Shown in pieces: positions 42,769-52,859 of a stretch of DNA of 64,000 nucleotides (position 1 is the first letter of the stretch; each line of letters starts with the position of its first letter). The notes under the pieces were generated by a model that was given only the letters and a program-made list of their open reading frames with translations, was not told where the DNA came from and made no database searches. Location: NCBI RefSeq assembly GCF_025370935.1, contig NC_133498.1:9539617-9603616 (forward strand), written 5' to 3'. This DNA is from Choristoneura fumiferana (taxonomy: Eukaryota; Arthropoda; Insecta; Lepidoptera; Tortricidae). A program made the position numbers and the translations under genes.

Positions 42769-42965
42769 CCCAACTCAGTTTCCTAAATGCTTCATTTGCC
42801 AACTCGGGATTTTCTCTGAAACTATATTTTTTTCGGTACTTTTATAAAACAAACCTAACCTAACATACTGTGTTCTATAAAAACATAAGAAAATACCTTG
42901 AGTGAATTTTTTGGTTTCGGAGAAAATTGAGTTGGGAAATGAAACATTTGGCTAACAATAATTCT
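42769..42965. mobile_element. foldback element, diverged arms
   Basis: The left arm aaatgcttcatttgccaact and the right arm agttgggaaatgaaacattt are inverted; outer and inner parts are worn. The interior has aaacctaacctaacat. Confidence 0.45.
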
Positions 42966-43039
42966 GCGAAAAAATAGAACCCGCTTTAAGCAAACCTTGT
43001 CAGTGGTTTTACAGTGGCCGTGGAAAATCATGAAAGTTT

Positions 43040-43352
43040 ATAAAGAAAAGAAAGAAAGAAAGAAAAACATTTATTCGTGACATTTTTACAAATAAAAGAA
43101 AAAGAAAAAAGGAAATAAATTTTGTCACGAAATGGTCCCAACTCAGCATGATGTCAACCTTGCGGCCGACGCTGGTCTTCCGTTGGAACCATTTAGGTGT
43201 TAAAAGAACACAACAGCAGTGAACTCGACAACTAAAACATTTTTTTTACAATACACAAAACTAGTAATTTACAACATAAAAATATACCTTAACTACACAA
43301 AATATAAATAAAAGAAAAAATAGAATAATATGCACGTCTGTATAGGCCTATA
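43040..43352 (-). mobile_element. LINE-N 3' UTR
   Basis: Inverse copy of 2986-3298: (GAAA)n, then aacatttattcgtgacattt, aaccttgcggccgacgctgg and gcacgtctgtataggcctat. It is 5'-truncated with no coding part. Confidence 0.8.
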
Positions 43353-43818
43353 GTCTCTCTATAGTCCGCAATGTAACTCAACTTACGTCGTCTAAGTGGG
43401 GCTGAGCTTAATGCATACAAAGGTCAAGCAATGCATGATGATGACTGGTTTCACACGCTTAAGGAAAAGCGAATGAGCCCCCGACAACCTGGGTAGGTTG
43501 AGTGGTCGGGACGTCCTATCCCGAATCGGCCTTTCCAGTCACGCAAGTGATGCTACTTTAATCGTCTGCAAAAGATACCAAGTCCTTTTTACATAGGAAT
43601 ACAAAAAAAGGGCATTTATTCGACCGTATCATTCGATCGTATTACCGTCTCATTTTTCCGGACACTTTTCTGACACAACGGCCGAAAATTTTGATACAGT
43701 TTTTAAGTTATCTTTTTTTTTCAATCTGAATACTTATTTACTCAAATAAAAAAACAAAAGAAGTACAGATTAAATAAAATAAAATAATAACAATAATTAG
43801 AAGACAAAGAAAACTTAC

Positions 43819-44200
43819 CTCATCATCATCATCATCATCATCAGCCTATGTTCGTCCACTGCTGGACATAGGCCTCTCCCATGGCACGCCACTGAGCACG
43901 ATCCTCGGCTATTCTCATCCAGCTCTTGCCAGCCGCCCTGCGAAGATCATCGCTCCACCGAGTCTGAGGACGTCCTACGCTACGTTTGCCGATCCGTGGT
44001 CTCCACTCAAGAACTCGTCTACCCCAACGGTTATCGGTTCTTCGGGTTATATGGCCGGCCCATTGCCACTTCAGCGTGCTAATACGGTGGGCTATGTCGA
44101 TAACTTTGGTTCTCTGTCGGATCACTTCGTTACGAATTCTATCTTTCAGAGAAACTCCGAGCATAGCCCTTTCCATAGCACGTTGAGCAACTTTAAAACT
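43819..44200 (-). pseudogene. RTE-like LINE: C-terminus of the polyprotein and GAT tail
   Basis: On the minus strand the frame reads KVAQRAMERAMLGVSL, then RTKVIDIAHRISTLKWQWAG, HITRRTDNRWGRRVLEW, RPQTRWSDDLRRAAGKSWMR and GEAYVQQWTNIG with a stop, followed by (GAT)n at 43819-43843. KWxWAGHxxR and the RWxDD..R..G..W block are typical of the C-terminal region of RTE-like reverse transcriptases in insects. The frame is open over about 115 codons, but the endonuclease and reverse-transcriptase core are missing, so this is a 5'-truncated insertion. Worn relatives are at 16645, 28024, 37347 and 58752. Confidence 0.85.
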
Positions 44201-44501
44201 TACCTAAGAAACCTTAACTTAATATATCCATATGTTACTATAAAGATAAAAATTATAATAAGAAAACCCCGTCCAAAAGTTATCTATAGTTATATTAGAA
44301 ATACAGGAACTCTTAACAAATAATCGAAAACGACATCAAAATCTACAGCCAATTCCTAAAAAATGTGACCAGATAAATGAGGCGGTTGAAACGTTCGAAT
44401 AAACGACCAAAAAGTATATTCTCTAAAGTTTAAGGAGAAGGAGTGAGCCAATTCATACTAATTAAGTCCTCCCTGAATGGGACTCCCTGATTGCACTGTA
44501 A

Positions 44502-44873
44502 GGCACTTGTCTCACCGCCAGCGAGGAAGCGATTGGCTATCGACTATTTTCTCGCTCAAGAAACGAACAAAAGATATAAGATCCTGTGTGAGTAAAAGAG
44601 ACACATATATTAATAGTTGATCGCTGGCTGTTCACACTGTCGGCGAGAACTCGCTCTTACATCTTTTGTCGCTATAGATACTCGCTCAGCGATGTCAGCT
44701 TGGCGGCCGCCCCGCACGAGCGAGTCGAGTGGAGCGAGTAATCGCCCGTCGCACGCGAACACTCGCTTACAGCCGAGCGACAAAACTACACTCGCTTCTC
44801 GCTGCTCGCCCACTCGTTTCTAGTTACTCGCTCTACTCGCTTCTCGCTCATCGTCGGCGGTGGGACAAGTGCC
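44502..44873. mobile_element. MITE-Y, 372-bp element rich in ACTCGCT motifs
   Basis: The perfect 18-bp ends are ggcacttgtctcaccgcc and ggcggtgggacaagtgcc. Between about 44640 and 44850 the heptamer ACTCGCT, its inverse AGCGAGT and close variants (tactcgct, cgcttctcgct, gagcgagt) recur many times on both strands, making the interior GC-rich and foldable. The two opposed open frames here come from this repetition. A piece of the same end is at 60666-60702. Confidence 0.75.
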
Positions 44874-44889
44874 TCAAGGAGTAAGTATT

Positions 44890-45484
44890 TGTATCTTCTG
44901 GAGTGACAGATCAGTATATAGAATAATCAATATTGATCATCGACATACAAAATTCAAAATTGGTATTAGCATCTATGCAACCAGTAAAGTACGCAAATGA
45001 AATCAAAATCAATCAAAAAAAGTCGAATAAGTAACTAATATACCGAAACGTTACATGGAATAACTGGTGTTACGGAAAAACGAGGTTTCGTGAAGAATAT
45101 TGGTAATTTTTCGAATGATCAAAATACCAAAACAATGCCTTATCTCTTATTCATATCGAATCTTAATTTGAAATGAATTTTTGGATAGACGAAGAAAAAT
45201 TAAAATTACTTATCTTAGGCAGAAAATTTGGATGACGTTTTTATTTTGTAACATAGTTTAGTTTATATATAGTTTTAGTTTTGGATGTTAGATAATAAAT
45301 CATGAATAAATAATAAATAATTCTTATCTTTTCGAATATCTAGAATACTTATAAACAGTAATAGTTTTTTGTCGATGATACAGCAATGCTGCGTAACCAA
45401 CTATTGCTAATACCGCAAAACCTACAAAAATAGCAAATTTGAGATGTTTGTGACTGGTATGTAAGTATAAACACAAAGATATTT
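44890..45484. other. unassigned AT-rich DNA
   Basis: No gene or repeat recognised. Confidence 0.4.
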
Positions 45485-46070
45485 TTAATCGACTTCAAAA
45501 AAGGAGGAGGTTCTACGTTACAATGTTTGTATTTTTTTATGTAGGTATACATTCACCGAGCACTCAGTCAATTGTGGACCGATTTTTAAAATTAAGTATT
45601 TTCGAAAGATTACTCTTTTGAGGTGGTCCCATTGTCACCAAGTCAAGATCTGACGATGGGATCCTGGGAAATCGAGGGCAAACCTCAAATTTTATAGGCA
45701 CACCTATGGCGATTTTTAGCATTAAGATAAGCATTTACATTCAGAAAGCATCATTTGGTAACCTGGACCTGATGAAGAAGACAAATGGAACTCGTCAAAG
45801 CTAAGCATGCTCTCGTGTCTATAAATGATCATGATTAATATACCTAGATAAGCAACTGAGAAGAAGCTTTAAGTTAATGTTTCTTTCGAACTGATCTGAT
45901 GCTAAAGCTGAAAGGTACGCAACGGAACTCTGTTATAAAACAAGTTAACTAAGCCGTGTTTGGACTTAATGGAATCGTTGCAAGATGTAGGTACTTACTG
46001 CGAATCACTAAAAAGTGAGAAATAAAGAAAATTTATAACAAAAAAGTAAAACAGACTTCAAAATAAAAAA
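45485..46070 (+). repeat. repeat-Q, dispersed-type noncoding repeat
   Basis: It starts aatcgacttcaaaaaaggag, then gaggttct, a sequence style common to one lepidopteran repeat. It contains cctggacctgatgaagaaga and aatggaactcgtcaaagcta. No second copy in the window confirms the limits. Confidence 0.35.
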
Positions 46071-46288
46071 ATGGAACCGACTACAAAAACCTTGAAAATA
46101 TTTATACCTTCTAGCCCTCGAAGTCGGTAAGTCACCACGACCCAGCAGGAGGGATTGAAACCCATAGTATGTAGGTGAGTTTGACGACTATTGCTCCATT
46201 CCTGGCTCGTGTTGAGGCACCGACTTCGAGCTAGTATGTACCTAAAAAAATATTTTCAGGTTTTTGTAGTCGGTTCCATTTTTTTTGG
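46071..46288. mobile_element. two-tier foldback element
   Basis: The outer arms tggaaccgactacaaaaacc and ggtttttgtagtcggttcca are perfect, followed inward by tgaaaatattt and aaatattttca. A second inner pair is cgaagtcggt and accgacttcg. Confidence 0.65.
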
Positions 46289-46734
46289 TTGGTTTTACTT
46301 TTAGTTAAAAAAAATCTTAATTTTAACGCTCTCCTAAAAAAATACATTGTAGGTTACGCTGCATTAGCCATTTTAGGTTAGGTACACGGCATTGCAGTAT
46401 CGTCGACGTTTTGTAGAACCGAAAATCAAACTAAAATTTTTAGTGTTCAGATAGGTAACCATTTATATTAGTAAAGATCGATGGGCTTTAGAGGAGTGCA
46501 CAAATGTTTTTCGCCCATGGGATAGAGACTTAGTATATCTGTTTCAGATGGAGCTTTTTAAATGGCTGTAATACGAGTATTCAGTAGTAGGTACACTAAA
46601 GTGGCGACCAGCGTCCGGACGCAGCCTGCAGGCTTTTTAAATAACACAGGAAATCAATTTATGTACCATTTAAATTTAATCCATCTTGTTGTAAAACCAC
46701 ATTCAGTATACTCTGATATAACACAATACAACGA
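46289..46734. other. unassigned DNA
   Basis: No gene or repeat family; the open frame at 46562-46771 runs into LINE-I. Confidence 0.35.
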
Positions 46735-46924
46735 CTCAAATTCAAATTCAAATTATTTATTCAGTAAATAGGGCGTATTAATGGGCACTTTTACACGTCA
46801 TTTTTTAAACTACCAGCGCTTTCGGAAAGACCATCATTGCCAAGAAGAATGCGCCGCAAGAAACTTGGCAGTCATTTTTTCAAAATAAAATAATTATCTA
46901 CTTAAATACTTAAAAACTACAGTA

Positions 46925-47352
46925 TAAACTAAAAGAAAAAAAACCGGTCAAGAGCGTGTTGGACACGCCAAAAATAGGGTTCCGTAGCCATTACGAAAAA
47001 ATTAAGTAATAATTTTCTAAGGATTTCGTATTTTATACGGAATCTGACAAGTTTACGTATATTTAATACCTTAGACTGCTATTTACTCTTAGGGGCTGTT
47101 TCACCATCCATTGATTAGTGTTAACTGACGGTTAAATGTGATGTCGTCTCCGTCTATTCGAACAAAACAAATAGTTATAATTAACAAAACAAATGTTATA
47201 GTTTTCCTTGTAAGTTTGATATACTTACTACCATCCTGAATTTTGACAAATTTTTTAATCGCTCGATTTTAATGAAAATTTGCACTTTAAAGTTGAATAT
47301 TTCGCAAACAAATTACTGAATCGAAAAATCGTTTTAGCAAACCCCTAATTTA
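46925..47352 (+). repeat. repeat-E, itself split by MITE-J
   Basis: aaccggtcaagagcgtgttg, acgccaaaaatagggttccg, ttttatacggaatctgacaa and attttaatgaaaatttgcac form one noncoding repeat. MITE-J interrupts it at 47092-47173, giving a three-level nest. Confidence 0.55.
47092..47173 (+). mobile_element. MITE-J, left half
   Basis: ggggctgtttcaccatccat, tgacggttaaatgtgatgtc and gtctccgtctattcgaacaa match the left half of MITE-J; the right half is missing. Confidence 0.65.
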
Positions 47353-47470
47353 AACACTAACTATCTACGTTCAGTGGAAGTGTAGAATGCTTCCACAGTC
47401 ATAAATTAAAACAAAAAAATATACTATTTACTGAATTCCATAATATAGTAAGCAATACAGAAAACAGAGT

Positions 47471-47641
47471 TATAGGTAGAGTGCTAAGAGTTGAGGTCAT
47501 GCACACAAGAACATGTCATGTAGGTAATGACAGCAGGATTTTGGCATTAACCCGTTAATTTAATTTATTCTTCTTTTATGCAATCAGTTCTTTTTGTAGG
47601 TGTGTGTATCATTCACTTCAACTCTCGTGGCACTACCTATA
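47471..47641. mobile_element. MITE-R, copy 1
   Basis: The ends tataggtagagtgctaagag and tcaactctcgtggcactacc, tata are inverted. gttgaggtcatgcacacaag and tatgcaatcagt are shared with copy 2 (60017-60162). Confidence 0.7.
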
Positions 47642-47936
47642 CCAGGGATCACCAATTAGTTTCTTAGGGGTCCGGTTTTTAAAGTAAAAATACCATCGCG
47701 GTACTTTTCTACTTGACTTTATGAAATAAGCAAATGCTATTTACAAAAAGTAACAAGGATTTTTTTTTAACATATCAATGTGAATTATTAATTATTTAAG
47801 CGATGTTTTTAAAAAAGTGTACCTTTTTCTATTTTTGAAATTTTGGAAAAAATATGGTCAATTCCGATCGTTTAAAAAAATGACCCCATCTTACAATGAT
47901 AATGTTAGTAATTTTATTAATTGCGATAGAATTACA

Positions 47937-48136
47937 TTACGAAGCTTGAGGTCCTGGGTTCGCGAATCCCGGCCGGGCAGATATTTGTGTGAATAACACG
48001 AATGTTTGTTCTTGGGTCTTGGATGTTTAATATGTATTTAAGTATGTATTTATCCATAGTACAAGCTTTGCTTAGTTTGGGACTAGGTCAATTGGTGTCA
48101 AGTGTCCCATGATATTTGTTTATTTATTATTATTTA
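47937..48136 (+). mobile_element. SINE-A, 5'-truncated
   Basis: From acgaagcttgaggtcctggg to tgtcccatgatatttgttta; the start of the tRNA-like head and part of the AT-rich patch are missing. Confidence 0.75.
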
Positions 48137-48248
48137 ATATTTTATCAAAAAATAGGATGTCAGTTCTAAATTTAAAAATAATACAATAATAATAACAACA
48201 ATAGTGAAAATTACAAAAAATTAAAATGAATACAGTTTCCAATGGAAT

Positions 48249-49055
48249 CAAAGTCAAAGTCAAAGTCAAAATATCTTTATTCAATTTAGGCTATAACAAG
48301 CACTTATGAATGTCAAAAAAAATCTACCACCGGTAGAATCTATCCTATCCCACTAACATGCCGGTTACAACAGTGCCTATATGTAGGGGCAGTACGGTTT
48401 GTCGGCTATCATCACCAGGACGGTGTTGGAGCTGTCGCGCACCCGGCGGCGGCGCACCAGGGCCGCAGCGGCGCACGCGCATGTTCGCGTGGAAGCACGC
48501 TGTGCGCTCCGCGAACATGCCCGACGCACTGCACCGGCGCGGCAGCCCCATCAACGCCCTGAACGCGTTGTTGTATTGGACACGAAGAGCGTTGTATTGT
48601 ACCTCCTTCTGTGTGTAGTTAGCCCACAGGCTACACGTGTAAAGCGACGTGCAGTACGCTTTGATCAGCGTTATCTTCACGTCCCTAGAACATCGCGCGA
48701 ACCTGCGAGCTATCATATTTGCCCTGACGCACAACGCTCTCCGCTCCCGTTCTATGTCGGCATCGTCCCTGAGGTCGGTCGTAACAATGCTCTTTCGAGT
48801 GGAGATCCGTTCAAAATTACCGGTACCTTAGATGGACGGTTACAATCCGCCTCAAAGACCATGAACTGACTTTTGGCTACATTATATTTTAACCCATGGC
48901 TTATGGCGAACTCCTCACAAACACGTAAACCTCCCAAGACCGCAGACTGACGCGCTCAACAGCACCATGTCGTCCGCATAGCTGAAGTTATAAACGCTAT
49001 AGCTAATGACATAAAATTAAAGATGTCGACTATTGGGGCCGTGACGGGCACTAGT
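48249..49055 (-). pseudogene. LINE-M: reverse transcriptase remnant with YADD motif and 3' tail
   Basis: On the minus strand, from 5' to 3': the block NFSYADDMVLLS around 48961-48995 (YADD at 48969-48980, the catalytic motif of reverse transcriptases). Next comes EEFAISHGLKYNVAKSQFMV and, after further frame breaks, ITLIKAYCTSLYTCSLWANY, YNALRVQYNNAFRALMGLPR and CSASGMFAE. The element ends with the LINE-M 3' end, gacattcataagtgcttgtt and (TTTGAC)n, at 48249-48330. This ties LINE-M tails to this reverse transcriptase, which belongs to the CR1/Jockey-like side of the non-LTR tree; the clade is not certain. Several frameshifts make it inactive. GC content is higher than in surrounding DNA. Confidence 0.85.
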
Positions 49056-49068
49056 ACGTTTACCTTAT

Positions 49069-49394
49069 CATCATCATCATCATCCCAGCCTATATACGTC
49101 CCACTGCTGGGCACAGGCCTCCTCTCAGAACGAGAGGGCTTGGGCTATAGTTCCCACGCGGGCCCAGTGCGGATTGGGAACTTCACACGCACCATTGAAT
49201 TGCTTCGCAGGTTTGTGCAGGTTTCCTCACGATGTTTTCCTTCACCGCAAAGCTCGTGGTAAATTTCAAATGTAATTCCGCACATGAATTTGGAAAAACT
49301 CAAGAGGTGCGAGCCGGGGTTTGAACCCACGACCCTCTGTTTGAGAGGCGATAGGTCAAACCACTAGGCCACCACGGCTTTTTTACCGGCACGG
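49069..49394 (-). mobile_element. SINE-B, full-length copy with 12-bp target duplication
   Basis: The minus-strand SINE-B is flanked by cgtttaccttat at 49057-49068 and 49395-49406. It lies at the upstream edge of the LINE-M remnant. Confidence 0.9.
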
Positions 49395-49564
49395 CGTTTA
49401 CCTTATATAGAGGTGTAATTTTTAATTTATGCATTAATATTAGAAACGTGACATGACATTTAAAATTACTGCAGGTTATAACTTGTAAAGAAGGATAAAT
49501 CTGGGGGCAACTCTGAGTCCTACGGTTAAGGCTGACGTCACAGCTAGGGTTGCCGCTGTCGACA

Positions 49565-49639
49565 ATGGCCGCGTCGCCGGAACCCGCTAATTGGTACAGC
49601 CCTGGAGCGAGTACGGATGCATATTTATTTCTGGAATAA
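49565..49639 (+). CDS. 24-codon ORF in strong start context, unproven
   Basis: The start lies in cgacaATGGCC, a good eukaryotic initiation context, and the frame MAASPEPANWYSPGAST continues seven more codons to TAA at 49637-49639. The block 49540-49620 is GC-rich against an AT-rich background and is preceded by gacgtca. It could be a short upstream ORF, the start of a first exon, or chance. No donor of good quality lies inside. Confidence 0.2.
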   Translation: MAASPEPANWYSPGASTDAYLFLE

Positions 49640-49754
49640 AAACGAATGGAGTCGCTCGCTATAAATTTAATTTGAAAGCAAGAAAGAAAAATACTTTATT
49701 TATGGTCGCAAAAGTAACCTCCAAGAAGAAAACAAATAATAATACATCTAATTA

Positions 49755-50050
49755 TTACCAGTTTTTATTTAGTTTCACCTGTCCCGTTGTCTGTCTGTCT
49801 GTAATCAAATCTTGCAAATTAAAATCGACCAACTTACAATAGTCTGATTGACTTGAAATTTGGCATACTTATGTAAATTGCGTAACAATACAATAATCTG
49901 GTAGTGACATCCCCCGGACGGTCAGGATCACCTCCGCAGGGCTGAACTCTTCAAATCTTAATGGCATCGACTTGAAATTTGGTATGCAAATGTAGTTTGG
50001 GTGACAATGCAAGTTAAGTAGAGAAAAGTACAGTCAGCAAAAAAATTTGT
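49755..50050 (-). repeat. repeat-P, uninterrupted copy
   Basis: On the plus strand: tttcacctgtcccgttgtct, aatacaataatctggtagtg and atttggtatgcaaatgtagt. The last block is the empty site for the MITE-F insertion at 14787-15201. Confidence 0.75.
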
Positions 50051-50305
50051 ATTAAAATGTTTTTTTTTTACCAAAAACTTATTTTTAAATTTCTATACAC
50101 AATAGTGGTGACAACGAAAAAAGGTCTCCACTAAGCATTTGCTACTTCAGTGGATGAAGCAACGTTGATTTTTTGCAGAACCCAAATTTGAGCTAGGTAC
50201 ACGACAGCGGCCTCCACTTGTTACACGCCAACGATACATATTTACAATTGGTCGATTTTAAGATCTCTTAAGGGCGTATGGTGCCATCTATCGCATTTAT
50301 TATAA

Positions 50306-50564
50306 GGGTCCATCAACTTTTTTACCGACACTAATCTGTCCGCGACATTTTTCAAACAATTGCAGATTTTTGTAAGTAATCATGTTTTTTCTGTAATTTA
50401 ATAGATGGTGTACATGAATACATGCCATTCTACCTATTAAGTATTAAGTTCAACCTATTAAACCGTGAAATATCTTGTTCGAAGTACGATTTTTTGGTAA
50501 CGCCAGAGACAATTTTGGTAACGCAGGAGACGGCCAAAGTGTCGGTAAAATAGTTGATTGACCC
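50306..50564. mobile_element. MITE-S with ATAA duplication
   Basis: The ends gggtccatcaacttttttac, cgacact and agtgtcggtaaaatagttga, ttgaccc are inverted; ataa lies just outside both ends (50302-50305 and 50565-50568). The interior is noncoding. Confidence 0.7.
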
Positions 50565-50662
50565 ATAAGTCACTAAACTGTATTTTCTGAAAAACTGCCG
50601 AATCTAACAGAGGTCAGTTGTAAATAAAGAAGAAATACTCGGAGGTATGTCGGAACTCCGTC

Positions 50663-50832
50663 CGCGTGGAATTCGGTTATTGGTCTCGCGAGACTATGCA
50701 ATTTTTCCAGATAAAACTATGTGTATAGCGAATTTCATCTAAATCGGTTCAACGGTTTAGACGTGATGAAGCAACAAACACACAAACTAACAATCAGACT
50801 TACAAACTTTCGCACTTTATAATATTAATAAT
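50663..50832 (+). repeat. repeat-C
   Basis: cgtggaattcggttattggt, gaatttcatctaaatcggtt, caacggtttagacgtgatga and actttcgcactttataatat. Confidence 0.7.
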
Positions 50833-51207
50833 GGGATATCAATTATTTCAATAGCGACTCCATGGAACTCTGTCCTCTCGAACTTTACTAAGAATGTTAG
50901 TTATTCTCAAAAATATATAATAATAGTGCATGCTGAACCAGGAAGTCTGTATGTCGGTATACTTGTTCGTAGAGCCCGTATGCAAAAGACGAGATAAAGT
51001 TTTAATAATAGGATCAGCTACAGAAGTATTTTTTAAAGAATATTATCTGTTATTGTATATTTTGTTTAGAGCATTCTTAATGTTGAACTTCAAAGTATGT
51101 ATTTATTTTCTTTTATTTTTGTAGTTAATTCTTATTTTTAAAGTTTGTTGTATTTGTGTCTTTGATAATGTGAATGAATGTCTTCTTTCTTTCTTTCTTT
51201 CTTACAG

Positions 51208-51277
51208 AGGCGAGCTTGACCCTTTCAGGGATTTCTACAAGTCAAACTTTAAGTGGATGAAAGGAGCATTCAGTTAA
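51208..51277 (+). CDS. exon-like block with stop and polyadenylation signal: possible terminal exon
   Basis: A long pyrimidine tract (TTTC repeats, then ttcttacag with AG at 51206-51207) precedes 70 bases. After one leftover base they read GELDPFRDFYKSN, then FKWMKGAFS and TAA (51275-51277). The reading is rich in charged and aromatic residues and unlike the phenylalanine, lysine and isoleucine runs of random AT-rich frames nearby. AATAAA follows at 51347-51352, about 70 bases after the stop. I do not recognise the protein. The acceptor tract resembles a (TTTC)n LINE-N tail, so a retroposon may have supplied it. No upstream exon of the same gene can be assigned. Confidence 0.45.
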
Positions 51278-51355
51278 GGGCCAACAGAGAGAGTATAAAA
51301 TTCAGAAAAATAATACTTAATGGAAGATACTATACAGTTCTTTAAAAATAAACTA
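51278..51355 (+). promoter_or_regulatory. possible 3' UTR with AATAAA
   Basis: The stretch from the stop to just past AATAAA (51347-51352) would be the 3' UTR if the exon call at 51208-51277 is right. A repeat-E relative begins directly after it. Confidence 0.3.
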
Positions 51356-51655
51356 ATAAGAAACCGGGCAAATGAGAGTCGGACTCGCGTACAAAGGGTT
51401 CCGTACCTTTATCTATACAACATTAGACATTGGTAAAAAAAACACGTTTGTCGTATGGGAGCCCCCTTAAATATTAATTTAATCCTGTTTTTAGTATTTG
51501 TTACAGCAACAACAGAAATGTATTATCTGTGAAAATTTCAACTGTCTAGCTATCACGGTTCATGAGATACAGCCTAGTGACAGACAGACGGACGGACGGA
51601 CACGGATCTTAGTAATAGGCTCCCGTTTTTACCGTTTGAGTACGGAACCTTATAA
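51356..51655 (+). repeat. repeat-E relative
   Basis: aaccgggcaaatgagagtcg, gactcgcgtacaaagggttc, tagctatcacggttcatgag and gacagacagacggacggacg, ending ttgagtacggaacc. A fragment in inverse orientation is at 53735-53808. Confidence 0.55.
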
Positions 51656-51831
51656 AGAAGCCTATTATAAAAATAAACTACAGCCAACTAATCAACAAAG
51701 AAGTTTTTTCAAAAATTTGAGGAGTTGTGAGTATAAAATATTTTGACAATTTTTCTGTTAAAATTTGTATCAGTCAAGCCACTACTATAGGACTACCATA
51801 GGCTTTTTACAAGATTTTATTTTTATTTATT

Positions 51832-52115
51832 AAAAGCTTTTATTTAGTTACACCAGTCCCGACATTTGTCATCAAATCCTGCAAATTTAATTTGATCCAC
51901 ATCCCGGTTACCGATTGAGCTGAAATTTTGCATACTAATGTAAATTGCGTGACAATACAATAATCTGGTAGTGACACCCTGGTGGTCCGGCCAGGATCGT
52001 CTCCGCAGGACGGAACTCTTCAAAGGTAAAAGGCATCAACTTGAAATTTGGTAAGCAAATAAAGTTTAGGTGACAATGCCAGTACGTCAACAAAAAGTGC
52101 AGTCAGCAAAAAGAG
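51832..52115 (-). repeat. repeat-P
   Basis: ttagttacaccagtcccgac, gacaatacaataatctggta, gatcgtctccgcaggacgga and gaaatttggtaagcaaataa. Confidence 0.7.
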
Positions 52116-52486
52116 CTTGTATTAAAAATGATTTTTTTACAAAAAACTTATTTTATGATAAAATTCTTATCACGAAAAAGCTATCTCTACAAATTAGCAG
52201 CCCTTTTGAAACACGTATTTTAATTCAAAATGAATGCAACTGTTTGCATACGAAATACGAAATATAGAGTTTTCGTGAATACGCGAGTTGGACGCCTGAA
52301 AAAACATATAGGGATGGGATGGTTTTGATTTATCGATGGTCCTACAATTATTATGGACACATATCTAAATATCGAAAATTGAAACTATCGTATTAAAACA
52401 TCGACGGTCAAATTATCGAACCTTACCCTACTTACTACTTAACCTGCTTTCGATATTTTGGCCGCCGAATTTTTAACATTATATTC

Positions 52487-52815
52487 AAATTCAAATTCAA
52501 ATGATTTGTTAAGTAAATAGGCCGCAATGGGCTTTTACACGTCAGTTTTTAAACTACCAGCGCTTTCGGAAAGACCATCATTGCCAAGAAGAATGCGCCG
52601 CAAGAAACTTGGCAGAAAGTCATTTTTTCATAATAATATAATTACAAATAAAATACATAAAAACTATAGTTTACAATTAAAGAAAAAAAATACAATAATA
52701 ATAATAATACAGGGATGTATATGGGGTGCCTTAGTTACAATACTAAACACTAACTATATCTAAACTATATCTACGTTCAGTGGAAGTGTAGAATGCTTCC
52801 ACCGTCATAAATTTT
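52487..52815 (-). mobile_element. LINE-I 3' UTR, uninterrupted
   Basis: From caaattcaaattcaaatgat through cagcgctttcggaaagacca to acgttcagtggaagtgtaga and atgcttccaccgtcataaat. This is the longest continuous copy of the LINE-I 3' end here. Confidence 0.8.
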
Positions 52816-52859
52816 AAAATAATAATAACAATAATTTAGTTCTGAAATATACATTTCAG

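Larger units (their letters stand above)
46735..47430 (-). mobile_element. LINE-I 3' UTR, split by repeat-E
   Basis: The tail side (46735-46920) and the inner side (about 47353-47430, with acgttcagtggaagtgtaga and atgcttccac) belong to one copy, as the uninterrupted version at 52487-52815 shows. Repeat-E sits between them. Confidence 0.7.

Noticed and set aside
43986..44323. Plus-strand open frames at 43986-44186 and 44051-44323
   Set aside because: Shadows of the RTE-like C-terminus encoded on the minus strand.
44610..44823. Two opposed 67-68 codon frames
   Set aside because: They arise from the ACTCGCT/AGCGAGT motif repetition inside MITE-Y.
48399..48869. 156-codon plus-strand open frame, the longest in the window
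   Set aside because: It is the antisense shadow of the GC-rich reverse-transcriptase remnant on the minus strand.
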